Assembly: GCA_024691475.1 (NCBI GenBank)
Contig: JAILNP010000034.1
Span: 1 to 49,336, forward strand
Reading direction: 5' to 3'
Source of the DNA: Denitrobacterium sp024691475
GTDB taxonomy: Bacteria; Actinomycetota; Coriobacteriia; Coriobacteriales; Eggerthellaceae
DNA length: 49,336 nucleotides
In this document: piece by piece, positions 8,631 through 15,857 of the stretch
Position numbering within the stretch: position 1 is the stretch's first letter
Layout of the letters: the number at the start of each line of letters is the position of its first letter
Made by a program: the position numbers and the translations under genes
Notes under the pieces: generated by a model
Databases searched by the model: none
Seen by the model: the letters and a program-made list of their open reading frames with translations, nothing else
What the model was told of the DNA's origin: nothing

Positions 8631-10478
8631 ATGGCCTCTCGCGGTGAAGACCTGAAGCGTAGCGCCGAACGTCGACGCATGCCGCGCGGCCCGCGTGGCA
8701 TGAACGTCGAGAAGCCTCGTAACGCTCGCGTGGCTTTCTCTCACGTTCTTGGATTGCTTGCTCCCTATAAGGTGCGCCTTGCGTTTGTGCTCGTTGCTGC
8801 CATTGCCTCGACGGCGTTTGCCGTGGCGGGCCCCAAGGTGCTTTCCCAGGCCACCACATTGCTCTACGAGGGTTCGGTTGCGCGCGTTGCCGGAACGGGC
8901 TCTATCGACTTCGCGGGCATAGCCGCAGTGCTCTTGGCGGCCCTCGCGCTCTATCTCTTTTCGGCGTTCGCCTCGTTCCTGCAGGGCTGGATCATGTCCT
9001 ACGTAACGCAGGATGCATGCTTCCGCCTGCGTGAGCGCATCAGCGAAAAGATCAATCGCATACCCATGGGCTATTTTGAAAGCGCCTCCACGGGCGATGT
9101 GCTTTCGCGCATTACCAACGACGTCGATACGCTTGCCCAGAGCCTCAACTCCAGCCTTACCACGCTCGTTACGTCGGTGGTTACCATTGTGGGTGTGGTT
9201 GGCGTCATGCTCTGGATTTCTCCCATCATGGCGCTGGCAGTCTTTCTTACCCTGCCCATATCGGCCCTACTCCTTGGCGTGGTCGTTAAGCGCGGGCAGA
9301 AATACTTCCGCCTTCAGCAGAATGCCCTTGGTGAGATAAACGGGCTGGTGGAAGAAACATTCTCGGGGCACGAGGTTGTGAAGGCCTTCGGGCGCGAGCG
9401 CATGGTTGGGGCTTCGTTTGCCGCTGCGAACGAGCGTCTGTACGAGGCGGGCTGGAAATCGCGCTTCGTGAGCGGCCTCATGATGCCCGTAATGAGCGTC
9501 GTTACCAACTTGGGATATATCGTCGTCGCCGTATTGGGCGCGTATTTGGTTGTTGCCTCCGCCATTGCCGTGGGCGACATTCAGGCGTTCGTTGTGTACG
9601 TGAAGGATTTCACGCAGCCCGTTCAGCAGATTACCCAGGTCGCCAATGAATTGCAGTCCATGGCTGCGGCTGCGGAGCGCATTTTCGAATTCTTGGATGC
9701 GGATGAGGAAGTCGAATCGGGCTCCGTGGAGCTTTCGCAGGTTGCGGGCGATGTCGTCTTCGATCACGTACGCTTCGGGTACGACGAAAGCGTGCCCGTG
9801 ATTCGCGATTTCTCCGCGCACGTACGGGCGGGGCAGACCGTTGCCTTGGTTGGCGCCACGGGGGCGGGGAAGACCACGCTCGTGAAATTGCTGATGCGCT
9901 TTTATGACGTGAATGAGGGGTCGATTTCCATCGATGGCACGCCCATCACCTCTATCGATCGGGGCAGCCTGCGTGCGCACATCGCCATGGTGCTGCAGGA
10001 GACGTGGCTGTTCAATGGCACGATTCGCGAGAATATTCGCTACGGAAATCTGACGGCTACCGATGAAGAGGTCGAGCAGGCGGCGAAGGCGGCCTATGCG
10101 CATCATTTCATCATGTCGCAGCCGGGTGGCTATGACATGGTAATCACCGAAGACGCTTCTAATATCAGTGCGGGGCAGCGCCAGCTCATTACCATCGCGC
10201 GGGCCATACTCGCGAATCGTTCGATGCTCATTCTGGACGAGGCAACCAGTTCGGTGGATACGCGCACGGAGGGCCAGATTCAGCTCGCCATGGAAAACCT
10301 CATGCACGGACGTACGAGCTTTGTCATCGCGCATAGGCTTTCCACCATCCGCGATGCCGATCTCATCCTGTGCATCGACAAGGGCGACATTGTGGAACAG
10401 GGCTCTCACGAGGAGCTTTTGCGTCTCGATGGCTACTATGCACGGCTTTACAACGCTCAGTTCGCGAATATGGCGTAG
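8631..10478 (+). CDS. ABC exporter half, catalytic-site subunit (permease + ATPase)
   Basis: The partner half-transporter, 615 residues. A basic cytoplasmic N-terminus (RSAERRRMPRGPRGM) is followed by six membrane helices. The ATPase has Walker A GATGAGKTT, signature ISAGQRQLITIARAI and Walker B MLILDEATSSVD with the catalytic Glu intact. The ISAGQ form of the signature and the complementary Asp in the preceding gene are what is expected of a heterodimer with one degenerate and one active ATP site. The ATG at 8631 lies one base after the upstream stop, with ggtggtgag upstream. Translational coupling and a 1:1 complex are inferred. Confidence 0.92.
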   Translation: MASRGEDLKRSAERRRMPRGPRGMNVEKPRNARVAFSHVLGLLAPYKVRLAFVLVAAIASTAFAVAGPKVLSQATTLLYEGSVARVAGTGSIDFAGIAAVLLAALALYLFSAFASFLQGWIMSYVTQDACFRLRERISEKINRIPMGYFESASTGDVLSRITNDVDTLAQSLNSSLTTLVTSVVTIVGVVGVMLWISPIMALAVFLTLPISALLLGVVVKRGQKYFRLQQNALGEINGLVEETFSGHEVVKAFGRERMVGASFAAANERLYEAGWKSRFVSGLMMPVMSVVTNLGYIVVAVLGAYLVVASAIAVGDIQAFVVYVKDFTQPVQQITQVANELQSMAAAAERIFEFLDADEEVESGSVELSQVAGDVVFDHVRFGYDESVPVIRDFSAHVRAGQTVALVGATGAGKTTLVKLLMRFYDVNEGSISIDGTPITSIDRGSLRAHIAMVLQETWLFNGTIRENIRYGNLTATDEEVEQAAKAAYAHHFIMSQPGGYDMVITEDASNISAGQRQLITIARAILANRSMLILDEATSSVDTRTEGQIQLAMENLMHGRTSFVIAHRLSTIRDADLILCIDKGDIVEQGSHEELLRLDGYYARLYNAQFANMA

Positions 10479-10485
10479 GTCTGCC

Positions 10486-10513
10486 TTGCGCCGTATTCCG
10501 CGAACGCTATAAT
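10486..10513 (+). promoter_or_regulatory. Promoter of the HAD / AAA-like / Rrf2 / mutY operon
   Basis: TTGCGC (10486-10491), a 16-base spacer and a perfect TATAAT (10508-10513), about 40 bases before the HAD phosphatase start. Four genes follow on the same strand with gaps of no more than 15 bases. Confidence 0.65.
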
Positions 10514-10554
10514 ACTTCATTCGAGTATTAAACGACTATCGTGGAAGTTGGAGC

Positions 10555-11253
10555 ATGGAAGACACGGCAACGGTTTCGCCTACGCCAGTTGAGCTGGTGC
10601 TTTATGATTTCGACGGAACCTGCATCCGCGGTAATTCCCCGGTGCTCCTGGTGCGCTACTTGTTGCTCCGCCGCAAGCTCAATTTCTTCAGGGCGTTGGG
10701 CATTGGTCTGTGGGCCGTTGCGTACAAGCTGCGCTTGCCACAGAACGAGAGCTGGGTGCGCTCTCAGGTCTTCACGGCGTTCGTGGGCCAAAAGGCCAGT
10801 GAGGTCGATGACTACCTCATGAGCTTTTACGACGAAGTGATTGCCGAGCGCGTACGCGAAAGCGCTATCGCCAGCATGGAAGAGCATCACGCAGCGGGTC
10901 GCGTTGTCGTCATCGTTTCAGCTACGTGGGAAGCCATCGTGCGTCGTGCCATGGATTTTCTGCCCATCGACCATGCTGTCTGTACGTGCATGGAAATCGA
11001 CGATGCCCAGTGCTACACCCGTATTGTGAAGGGTTTGCCTGTTGAAGGTGCCGAAAAGGTGTCAGCCTTGCGGCGATATGCCGATGATGCTTTTGGAAAG
11101 GGTACTTGGATGGTATCGTATGCCTATGGCGATCATCATTCCGATGTTCCTATGCTCGAAATGGCGCGGCATCCCGTGGCGGTGACACCCGATTCCACGC
11201 TCACCCGGGAAGCGCGTCGCAACGAGTGGCAAATTGCCCACTGGCAAGACTAA
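10555..11253 (+). CDS. HAD-superfamily (IB, phosphoserine-phosphatase-like) hydrolase
   Basis: A 232-residue phosphatase-type protein. Motif I is LYDFDGTCI (nucleophile Asp plus DGT), motif II lies in VIVSATWEAIV, and motif III/IV lies in YAYGDHHSDVPML, where the Asp residues bind Mg2+. The cap between motifs I and II is helical, as in the IB subfamily of SerB-like and lysophospholipid phosphatases. Its TAA is part of the taaggag ribosome site of the next gene, suggesting coupled expression with the AAA-like protein. The substrate is unknown; a small phosphomonoester is likely. Confidence 0.85.
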   Translation: MEDTATVSPTPVELVLYDFDGTCIRGNSPVLLVRYLLLRRKLNFFRALGIGLWAVAYKLRLPQNESWVRSQVFTAFVGQKASEVDDYLMSFYDEVIAERVRESAIASMEEHHAAGRVVVIVSATWEAIVRRAMDFLPIDHAVCTCMEIDDAQCYTRIVKGLPVEGAEKVSALRRYADDAFGKGTWMVSYAYGDHHSDVPMLEMARHPVAVTPDSTLTREARRNEWQIAHWQD

Positions 11254-11265
11254 GGAGATGGTGGT

Positions 11266-12624
11266 GTGTTTGGTAGAACCCCCAGCTCGGGAAATACATC
11301 AGGTCAAGATAACGAAACGAGCAGCGCGCAAGACTTTTTGCGCATGGCCGGCCGCGCCTACGACGACGACCTCCTTTCGCAGGCTGCTCATTTGTATATA
11401 GCTGCATTCGATTCGGCAAATCAGGTTTCCGGCGACGTCGAGCCCCAGTATGTAGAGGGCTTGCGTCGGGCTTGGAACGTTGCGTGCAAGCTGAAGGAGC
11501 GCGCTCTCGCCGAGTACGTCTTCGAGAAGCTCGAGCCCTATGCCACGGGCGAGGAGACGGCACGCAATGCCGAGGCCCTGCAGAGCATGGCGCTCGAAAA
11601 GCTCGAGGAATTCGGCTTTTCGCACGACGAGGTCCAGGATATGTCGGAGCTGTTGGGCGTCGAACCCTCTTCCGACGACGATTCCTCTGCTTCCGAATCG
11701 GAGTCGTTCACCTATGCCGACCTCATCGGCTACGACAAGACAATCAAGAAGATGCGCGAGCGCGGAATCGGCATGGGCGATGATGGTGAGTTCTCCGAAT
11801 TCATGGAGATGCTGCACAAGCGTCATGGCCTCGAGTCCATTCCATCGGTCGAGACGATCCTCTTCCGCTCCAAAGCGCGCGAAGATGCCAATCGCTTCAT
11901 GGTTGCCACGGCTGGCGAGCTTGGCTTGCCCGTGGTACGTATGTTCATGGACGAAAGCCCCCAGGGATATCCGGTCCTCTGCATCATGACGTCGCGTGAG
12001 TTCCGTGGCAAGGCGCGCTTTTCGCGCCTTGGATTCCAAGGCCCTGCCGTGCTCATGCTCGAGAACATTGATTTGTGGGGCGCGCCGGTTTCCGTCGACT
12101 CCGAAGATGGCGAAGCATCGTTCACTCAGCAGCTTACGCGCGGTGCTCGCGAGGCCGTGAACTTCATTCGCGCGTCGGTAGAACACCCCGATGTGTGGGT
12201 TCTTGCTTCATGTAGCGAAGAAAAGGACCTAGAAGCCTTTTTCTATGATATTCTCGACCCCGTTGATATCGTTCAGATCGATACTCCGGGAAAGCGCGAG
12301 CGTGCCGCGATATGGCAACATGCATGTGCGTTGTTCCCCTCGCTCCGTTTCCTGGATCGAGATGAGCTCATATCCTATTCGAAGCACATGACGCGATTCG
12401 ATATGTACACGGCTGCACGCCATGCCGTCGAGCAGGCGTACAACGAGAGCATTCGCAAGCGTGTGTACGTTCCGGTTACGCGTGAGAACCTGTACGAGAA
12501 GATTGCGTCATATCAGCCGCTCGAATCCAAGGAATATCGTGCCTTGGAAGATACGCTGGTCGACGCGCTTCGGGTGGAACTAGACAAGAAGGAATCCGAC
12601 TTTTTGGGTAAGGATGGAAAATAA
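11266..12624 (+). CDS. Uncharacterised protein with a degenerate AAA-like region
   Basis: A 452-residue soluble protein starting at GTG 11266, eight bases after aaggag. Residues 1-25 are polar. Residues about 25-115 are helical and repeat-like (SQAAHLYIAAFDSANQ, LKERALAEYVFEKLEP), recalling TPR helices, followed by an acidic Ser/Asp linker (about 137-150). The C-terminal half reads like a AAA fold without catalytic residues. VLMLENIDLW sits where Walker B should be, DPVDIVQIDTPGKRERAAIW resembles the arginine-finger/lid entry, and a helical lid follows. No GxxGxGK[ST] exists where Walker A is expected (ILFRSKAREDANRFM). I do not recognise a named family. It is co-transcribed with a phosphatase and an Rrf2 regulator. 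Confidence 0.75.
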   Translation: MFGRTPSSGNTSGQDNETSSAQDFLRMAGRAYDDDLLSQAAHLYIAAFDSANQVSGDVEPQYVEGLRRAWNVACKLKERALAEYVFEKLEPYATGEETARNAEALQSMALEKLEEFGFSHDEVQDMSELLGVEPSSDDDSSASESESFTYADLIGYDKTIKKMRERGIGMGDDGEFSEFMEMLHKRHGLESIPSVETILFRSKAREDANRFMVATAGELGLPVVRMFMDESPQGYPVLCIMTSREFRGKARFSRLGFQGPAVLMLENIDLWGAPVSVDSEDGEASFTQQLTRGAREAVNFIRASVEHPDVWVLASCSEEKDLEAFFYDILDPVDIVQIDTPGKRERAAIWQHACALFPSLRFLDRDELISYSKHMTRFDMYTAARHAVEQAYNESIRKRVYVPVTRENLYEKIASYQPLESKEYRALEDTLVDALRVELDKKESDFLGKDGK

Positions 12625-13190
12625 TGGAGTTAACACGTCGTTGCGATTATGCGTGCCGAATTCTTCGCGCTGCGTATAACCACAGAGACCAGTATGTTTC
12701 CATTGCCGAGATTGCTGAAGAGGAAGATATCCCCTACGCTTTCGCGCGTACCATTCAGCACGATTTGGCAAAAGCTGGCTATGTGCATACGACGCGCGGC
12801 TCGCGTGGCGGCTTGAAGCTCGCCCTCGATCCGAACAAGGTCACCATTCTCGATGTCCTCTGCGCTCTGCAGGGTCCGGTGACCATCTCCAATTGCGCTG
12901 CCGACCCCGAAACGTGCACGCGTAGTGGTCGCTGCGCCTTCAATAAGGTGTGGCAGGCGGCTGACGAGTTGCTGAACGCCCTGTTTGCCTCCATCACGCT
13001 GCAGCAGGTGTTCGACGGCGGCACGAAGGATGATTTCCTCCGCTACGTGCACGCAAACGTCGCCAACGCCGTTGGCCTCGACCTGAAGGCTCTTGCGGCT
13101 GACGGCGTCAAGCAGCCCGAGGATTTCATGGGCATTCGCAGCCTTGCCGAAGACCAGATGTCCCATCCGGGCAAGTTCAGCAATAACTAG
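12624..13190 (+). CDS. Rrf2/IscR/NsrR-family Fe-S transcriptional regulator
   Basis: A 188-residue regulator. The N-terminal winged helix is CDYACRILRAAYNH, then ISIAEIAEEEDIPYAFA-like and TTRGSRGGLKLAL wing segments. Three cysteines in NCAADPETCTRSGRC (spacing C-x6-C-x5-C) fit the cluster ligands of IscR, NsrR and RsrR. The protein therefore probably senses iron-sulphur status, nitric oxide or redox state. It has a longer C-terminal tail (after about residue 130) than minimal family members. Its ATG overlaps the TAA of the AAA-like gene by one base. The target promoters are not evident in the window; control of its own operon is the simplest guess. Confidence 0.9.
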   Translation: MELTRRCDYACRILRAAYNHRDQYVSIAEIAEEEDIPYAFARTIQHDLAKAGYVHTTRGSRGGLKLALDPNKVTILDVLCALQGPVTISNCAADPETCTRSGRCAFNKVWQAADELLNALFASITLQQVFDGGTKDDFLRYVHANVANAVGLDLKALAADGVKQPEDFMGIRSLAEDQMSHPGKFSNN

Positions 13191-13204
13191 CATTTCGCAT
13201 TTCG

Positions 13205-14041
13205 TTGCTCTCCATAGCCGAATTCCAGGATCGCGTATACGAAGCGGGTCGTCTCTACGAACGCGAGGGCTTGCCGTGGCGTTACATAGACGATCCCTAT
13301 GCGGTGTATCTTTCCGAGGTCATGCTCCAGCAAACGCAGGTCAAGCGCGTGCTGGAGTATTGGCCTCGCTTTTTGGATGCGTTTCCCACGGTGGAGGCTC
13401 TTGCTTTTGCCGAACCTGCCGTCGTGCTGGGGCTCTGGCAGGGGCTTGGCTACAACCGCCGCGCGCTTTCGCTTCTGAAATGCGCAAAGGAGTGTGTCGA
13501 GCGCTTCGATGGCATGTTGCCCACGCAGGAGCGTGATTTGATTTCCCTTCCGGGCATTGGCCCGTCCACGGCTGCGGGCATTATCTCGTTTGCCCACAAT
13601 AGGCCCTCCGTCTACATAGAGACGAACGTGCGCACGGTATTCATCGACCAGTTTTTCCCCGAAGAAGACGAGGTGCACGACAAGCAGATCGAGCCCCTGG
13701 TGCGTGAGTCGTGCCCGCAAGACGATGCTCGCAGGTGGTATTATGCGTTGCTCGACTGGGGTGCGCATATCAAGCAGACGAAGGGCAACGCTTCCCGTCG
13801 TTCCAAGTCGTATACGCGCCAGAGCAAGTTCGAGGGCTCCCGAAGGCAGAAGCGCGCCTTCGTGGTGCGTGAGCTTCTATCTCATCAGGGCATTCCCGTC
13901 GAGCATATGAAGCGCTCCCTCGATGCCTTCGAAGTTTCCGCAGGTAGGGAAGCTACGACGCAGGAGCTCTTCGATGGCATCGTAGGCGACTTGCAGCGCG
14001 AGGGATTCCTGCGCGTGGAGGGTGGAAGGCTCTTTTCCTAG
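13205..14041 (+). CDS. mutY: MutY-like A/G-specific adenine glycosylase without an Fe-S cluster
   Basis: A 278-residue HhH-GPD glycosylase. LSEVMLQQTQVKRV carries Glu38, equivalent to the catalytic Glu37 of MutY, and LPGIGPSTAAGIISF is the helix-hairpin-helix. Two features are unusual. The catalytic Asp position (DGNV in E. coli MutY) reads Glu139-Thr-Asn-Val, and the C-x6-C-x2-C-x5-C cluster loop is absent, replaced by a basic stretch (NASRRSKSYTRQSK). The 8-oxoG-recognising NUDIX-like C-terminal domain is also missing, replaced by about 60 residues of helical sequence. The start is taken as TTG 13205; an in-frame stop lies at 13184 and no strong ribosome site is visible. Its TAG overlaps the pheA stop on the other strand. 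True substrate specificity is open. Confidence 0.8.
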   Translation: MLSIAEFQDRVYEAGRLYEREGLPWRYIDDPYAVYLSEVMLQQTQVKRVLEYWPRFLDAFPTVEALAFAEPAVVLGLWQGLGYNRRALSLLKCAKECVERFDGMLPTQERDLISLPGIGPSTAAGIISFAHNRPSVYIETNVRTVFIDQFFPEEDEVHDKQIEPLVRESCPQDDARRWYYALLDWGAHIKQTKGNASRRSKSYTRQSKFEGSRRQKRAFVVRELLSHQGIPVEHMKRSLDAFEVSAGREATTQELFDGIVGDLQREGFLRVEGGRLFS

Positions 14042-14883
14042 GCTACGGGGTAGCAGCCGAGTACCTTCACCTCGCGTAGCTTCAGGCGCAGGCAGGAAAG
14101 GGCCGTTTGCACGTCGGGCTCGTAGATTGAGCCATCGATGTTCACGAAGAACATGTAGTCACCTAGGCCCTGCTTGGTGGGGCGCGACTGAATCATGGAA
14201 AGGTCGATGCCCGCGTAGGCGAACTCCGAGAGAATCATGTGCAGCGTACCCGCCTTGTTCGCGTTGAGGAACAGGGCAAGCGACGTCTTGAACTTCGTTC
14301 CCTGGAATACCGGTTGCGTCCCGCGACGCCCGATGAGCGCGAAGCACGTCTGATTGCCGTAATGGTCTTCGATTTCTCGTTCCAGAACCATTGCGCCATG
14401 CAGCTTGGCTGCGAATTCGTTTCCAATGCCAGCTACGCCCTCCGTGCTTGCCGCTAGTCGGGCACTTTCCGCAGTTGAAGAGGTCGCGATGGTCTGACAG
14501 TTGGGAAGGTGCGCATTCAGGTAGCGACGGCATTGCGCTAACCCCTGAGGGTGTGAGTACACCGTTTTGATGTCGGCCATGGTGGTGCCGGGTGAAACGA
14601 GCAGGCAGTGGTGAATCGAGAGCACTTCCTCGCCTAGGATGACGCAGTCGCTGTTGAAGGCGAAGTTGTCGAGCGTGCTGGTAACCGATCCTTCGAGCGA
14701 GTTCTCGGTGGGTACTACGCCGTAATCGCATTTTCCCTGGTCAACGTATTCAAATACCGTATTGAAGGAGGGGAGTGCTACGAATTCCGCTTCGACGCCC
14801 AGTCGCCTTGCGAATGCGTGGGCTGCCTCGTCGGAATAGGTTCCGGCGGGTCCGAGAAACGCGATGGTTACAGATTGAGACAT
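14038..14883 (-). CDS. pheA: Prephenate dehydratase
   Basis: A 281-residue monofunctional enzyme converting prephenate to phenylpyruvate, the last step before transamination to phenylalanine. The catalytic domain starts IAFLGPAGTYSDEAA and contains VPTENSLEGSV, HHCLLV, SHPQGLAQCR and the ATSSTAESAR active-site segment. A C-terminal ACT domain (TSLALFLNANKAGTLHMIL to DYMFFVNIDG) gives allosteric control by phenylalanine. The start at 14883 has aaggag upstream. The same frame stays open further upstream, but that extension runs antisense through the rubrerythrin gene and is not coding. It is divergent from rubrerythrin and convergent with the mutY-like gene, sharing the four bases CTAG at the two stops. 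Confidence 0.95.
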   Translation of the reverse strand: MSQSVTIAFLGPAGTYSDEAAHAFARRLGVEAEFVALPSFNTVFEYVDQGKCDYGVVPTENSLEGSVTSTLDNFAFNSDCVILGEEVLSIHHCLLVSPGTTMADIKTVYSHPQGLAQCRRYLNAHLPNCQTIATSSTAESARLAASTEGVAGIGNEFAAKLHGAMVLEREIEDHYGNQTCFALIGRRGTQPVFQGTKFKTSLALFLNANKAGTLHMILSEFAYAGIDLSMIQSRPTKQGLGDYMFFVNIDGSIYEPDVQTALSCLRLKLREVKVLGCYPVA

Positions 14884-14903
14884 CGTTGACGCTCCTTGCT
14901 CGC

Positions 14904-14930
14904 TTGCATTATTCTGCATATTACTATAAA
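14904..14930 (+). promoter_or_regulatory. Candidate rubrerythrin promoter
   Basis: TTGCAT (14904-14909) and TATAAA (14925-14930) are separated by 15 bases, slightly short, in the AT-rich divergent region between pheA and the rubrerythrin gene. Confidence 0.45.
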
Positions 14931-14964
14931 GGCAGGTGGGTGCACGTAAGAGAAGGGAATGCAC

Positions 14965-15504
14965 ATGGAATTGAAGGGGTCTCAGACCGAAAAGAACCTC
15001 ATGACCGCCTTTGCGGGCGAATCGCAGGCTCACACCAAGTATCAGTATTACGCCAGCCAGGCGAAGAAGGACGGCTACGTCCAGATTCAGAACATCTTCC
15101 TCGAGACGTCCAAGAACGAGAAAGAGCACGCCAAGCTCTGGTTCAAGGCGCTTCACGATGGCGGCGTGCCCGATACGCTCACCAACCTGGCCGACGCTGC
15201 CGATGGCGAAAACTACGAGTGGACCGACATGTACGCCGAGTTCGCCGAGACGGCCCGTGCCGAGGGTTTCGATTCCCTGGCCGAGCTTTTCGACGGCGTG
15301 GGCGCCATCGAAAAGGAGCATGAAGAGCGCTATCGCAAGCTCATTGAGCGTATCAATGCGGGCGAGGTCTTCGAGCGCGATGGCCTCTATGCGTGGAAGT
15401 GCAACAACTGCGGACATATCCACATTGGCAAGAATCCGCCCGATGTTTGCCCCGTCTGCAATCATCCGAAGGCGTACTTCGAGCTTCGTTCCATGAATTA
15501 CTAG
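14965..15504 (+). CDS. rbr: Rubrerythrin
   Basis: A peroxide-detoxifying protein of about 179 residues typical of anaerobes. It reduces H2O2 with electrons from rubredoxin or an NADH oxidoreductase. The N-terminal four-helix di-iron domain has its Glu/His ligands in GESQAHTKY, ETSKNEKEHAKLW and GAIEKEHEERY. The C-terminal rubredoxin-like [Fe(Cys)4] site is CNNCGHIHIG plus CPVCNHP. The ATG at 14965 is preferred because agaaggga lies about six bases before it, whereas 14959 touches that site. It is a single-gene unit between its own candidate promoter and a strong terminator. Confidence 0.95.
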   Translation: MELKGSQTEKNLMTAFAGESQAHTKYQYYASQAKKDGYVQIQNIFLETSKNEKEHAKLWFKALHDGGVPDTLTNLADAADGENYEWTDMYAEFAETARAEGFDSLAELFDGVGAIEKEHEERYRKLIERINAGEVFERDGLYAWKCNNCGHIHIGKNPPDVCPVCNHPKAYFELRSMNY

Positions 15505-15524
15505 AATCCTGCTTTAGCGATTCG

Positions 15525-15552
15525 GGGCCAGTCCAGTAGGGCTGGCCCTTTT
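15525..15552 (+). terminator. Rho-independent terminator after rubrerythrin
   Basis: Arms 15525-15534 and 15539-15548 (10 bp, one G-U pair), loop agta, then TTTT. Confidence 0.88.
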
Positions 15553-15699
15553 GCCGTCTGTCTGTTTTCTTCCTCGCACGCCTTTTGCGCGTCGTAGAAT
15601 ACCCCTCGTGCGCTTATTCGAATGTGCGTGCGGTGTTCTGCGCCCGCATGCTTCGGTAGCTTCGAATATTCTGCTGTTTCAGATGCAATCCCTCCATAT

Positions 15700-15717
15700 C
15701 CGTAGCAATTGTTACGG
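15700..15717. promoter_or_regulatory. 18-bp operator-like palindrome upstream of hydrogenase
   Basis: CCGTAgCAATTGtTACGG is symmetric apart from one mismatched pair and centred on CAATTG. It lies just upstream of the candidate -35 TTGTTA and about 140 bases before the hydrogenase start. Its position suits a transcription-factor site. The factor is unknown. Confidence 0.5.
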
Positions 15718-15812
15718 CGAATTCATTTGTTAACATATTTGTGCCTTTTATTCCTTATTAAGCGCATTTGGCGTATCAATATGAGAGATATCCTTTATTT
15801 GGTGACAAAATA

Positions 15813-15827
15813 TGCACGGTTTGTGCA
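15813..15827. repeat. Short inverted repeat in the hydrogenase leader
   Basis: TGCAC-GGTTT-GTGCA: perfect five-base arms around a five-base centre, 17 bases upstream of the ribosome site. It could be an operator or a small leader hairpin. Confidence 0.35.
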
Positions 15828-15857
15828 GACGAATAGTTATTGCAAGGAGGTGTGCAC

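Larger units (their letters stand above)
15553..15857 (+). other. Long AT-rich leader/regulatory region before the hydrogenase operon
   Basis: About 300 bases without a convincing gene. The right half is much richer in A+T than its surroundings. It holds two inverted repeats (15700-15717 and 15813-15827) and a weak promoter candidate, TTGTTA (15727-15732) with TATTCC (15749-15754, spacer 16). Short open frames within it have no good ribosome site and no recognisable protein. The ribosome site aaggagg (15844-15850) of the hydrogenase small subunit ends the region. Confidence 0.6.

Noticed and set aside
14884..14964. A PerR-type box in the rubrerythrin promoter
   Set aside because: The AT-rich stretch has no convincing 15-base PerR palindrome.
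14884..15465. A long in-frame N-terminal extension of pheA
   Set aside because: It runs antisense through rubrerythrin. The aaggag before 14883 and the family start (IAFLGPAGTYS) place the true start there.
15551..15857. Small open frames in the hydrogenase leader that might be leader peptides
   Set aside because: They have no ribosome site and no regulatory codon run. The region looks like promoter DNA.
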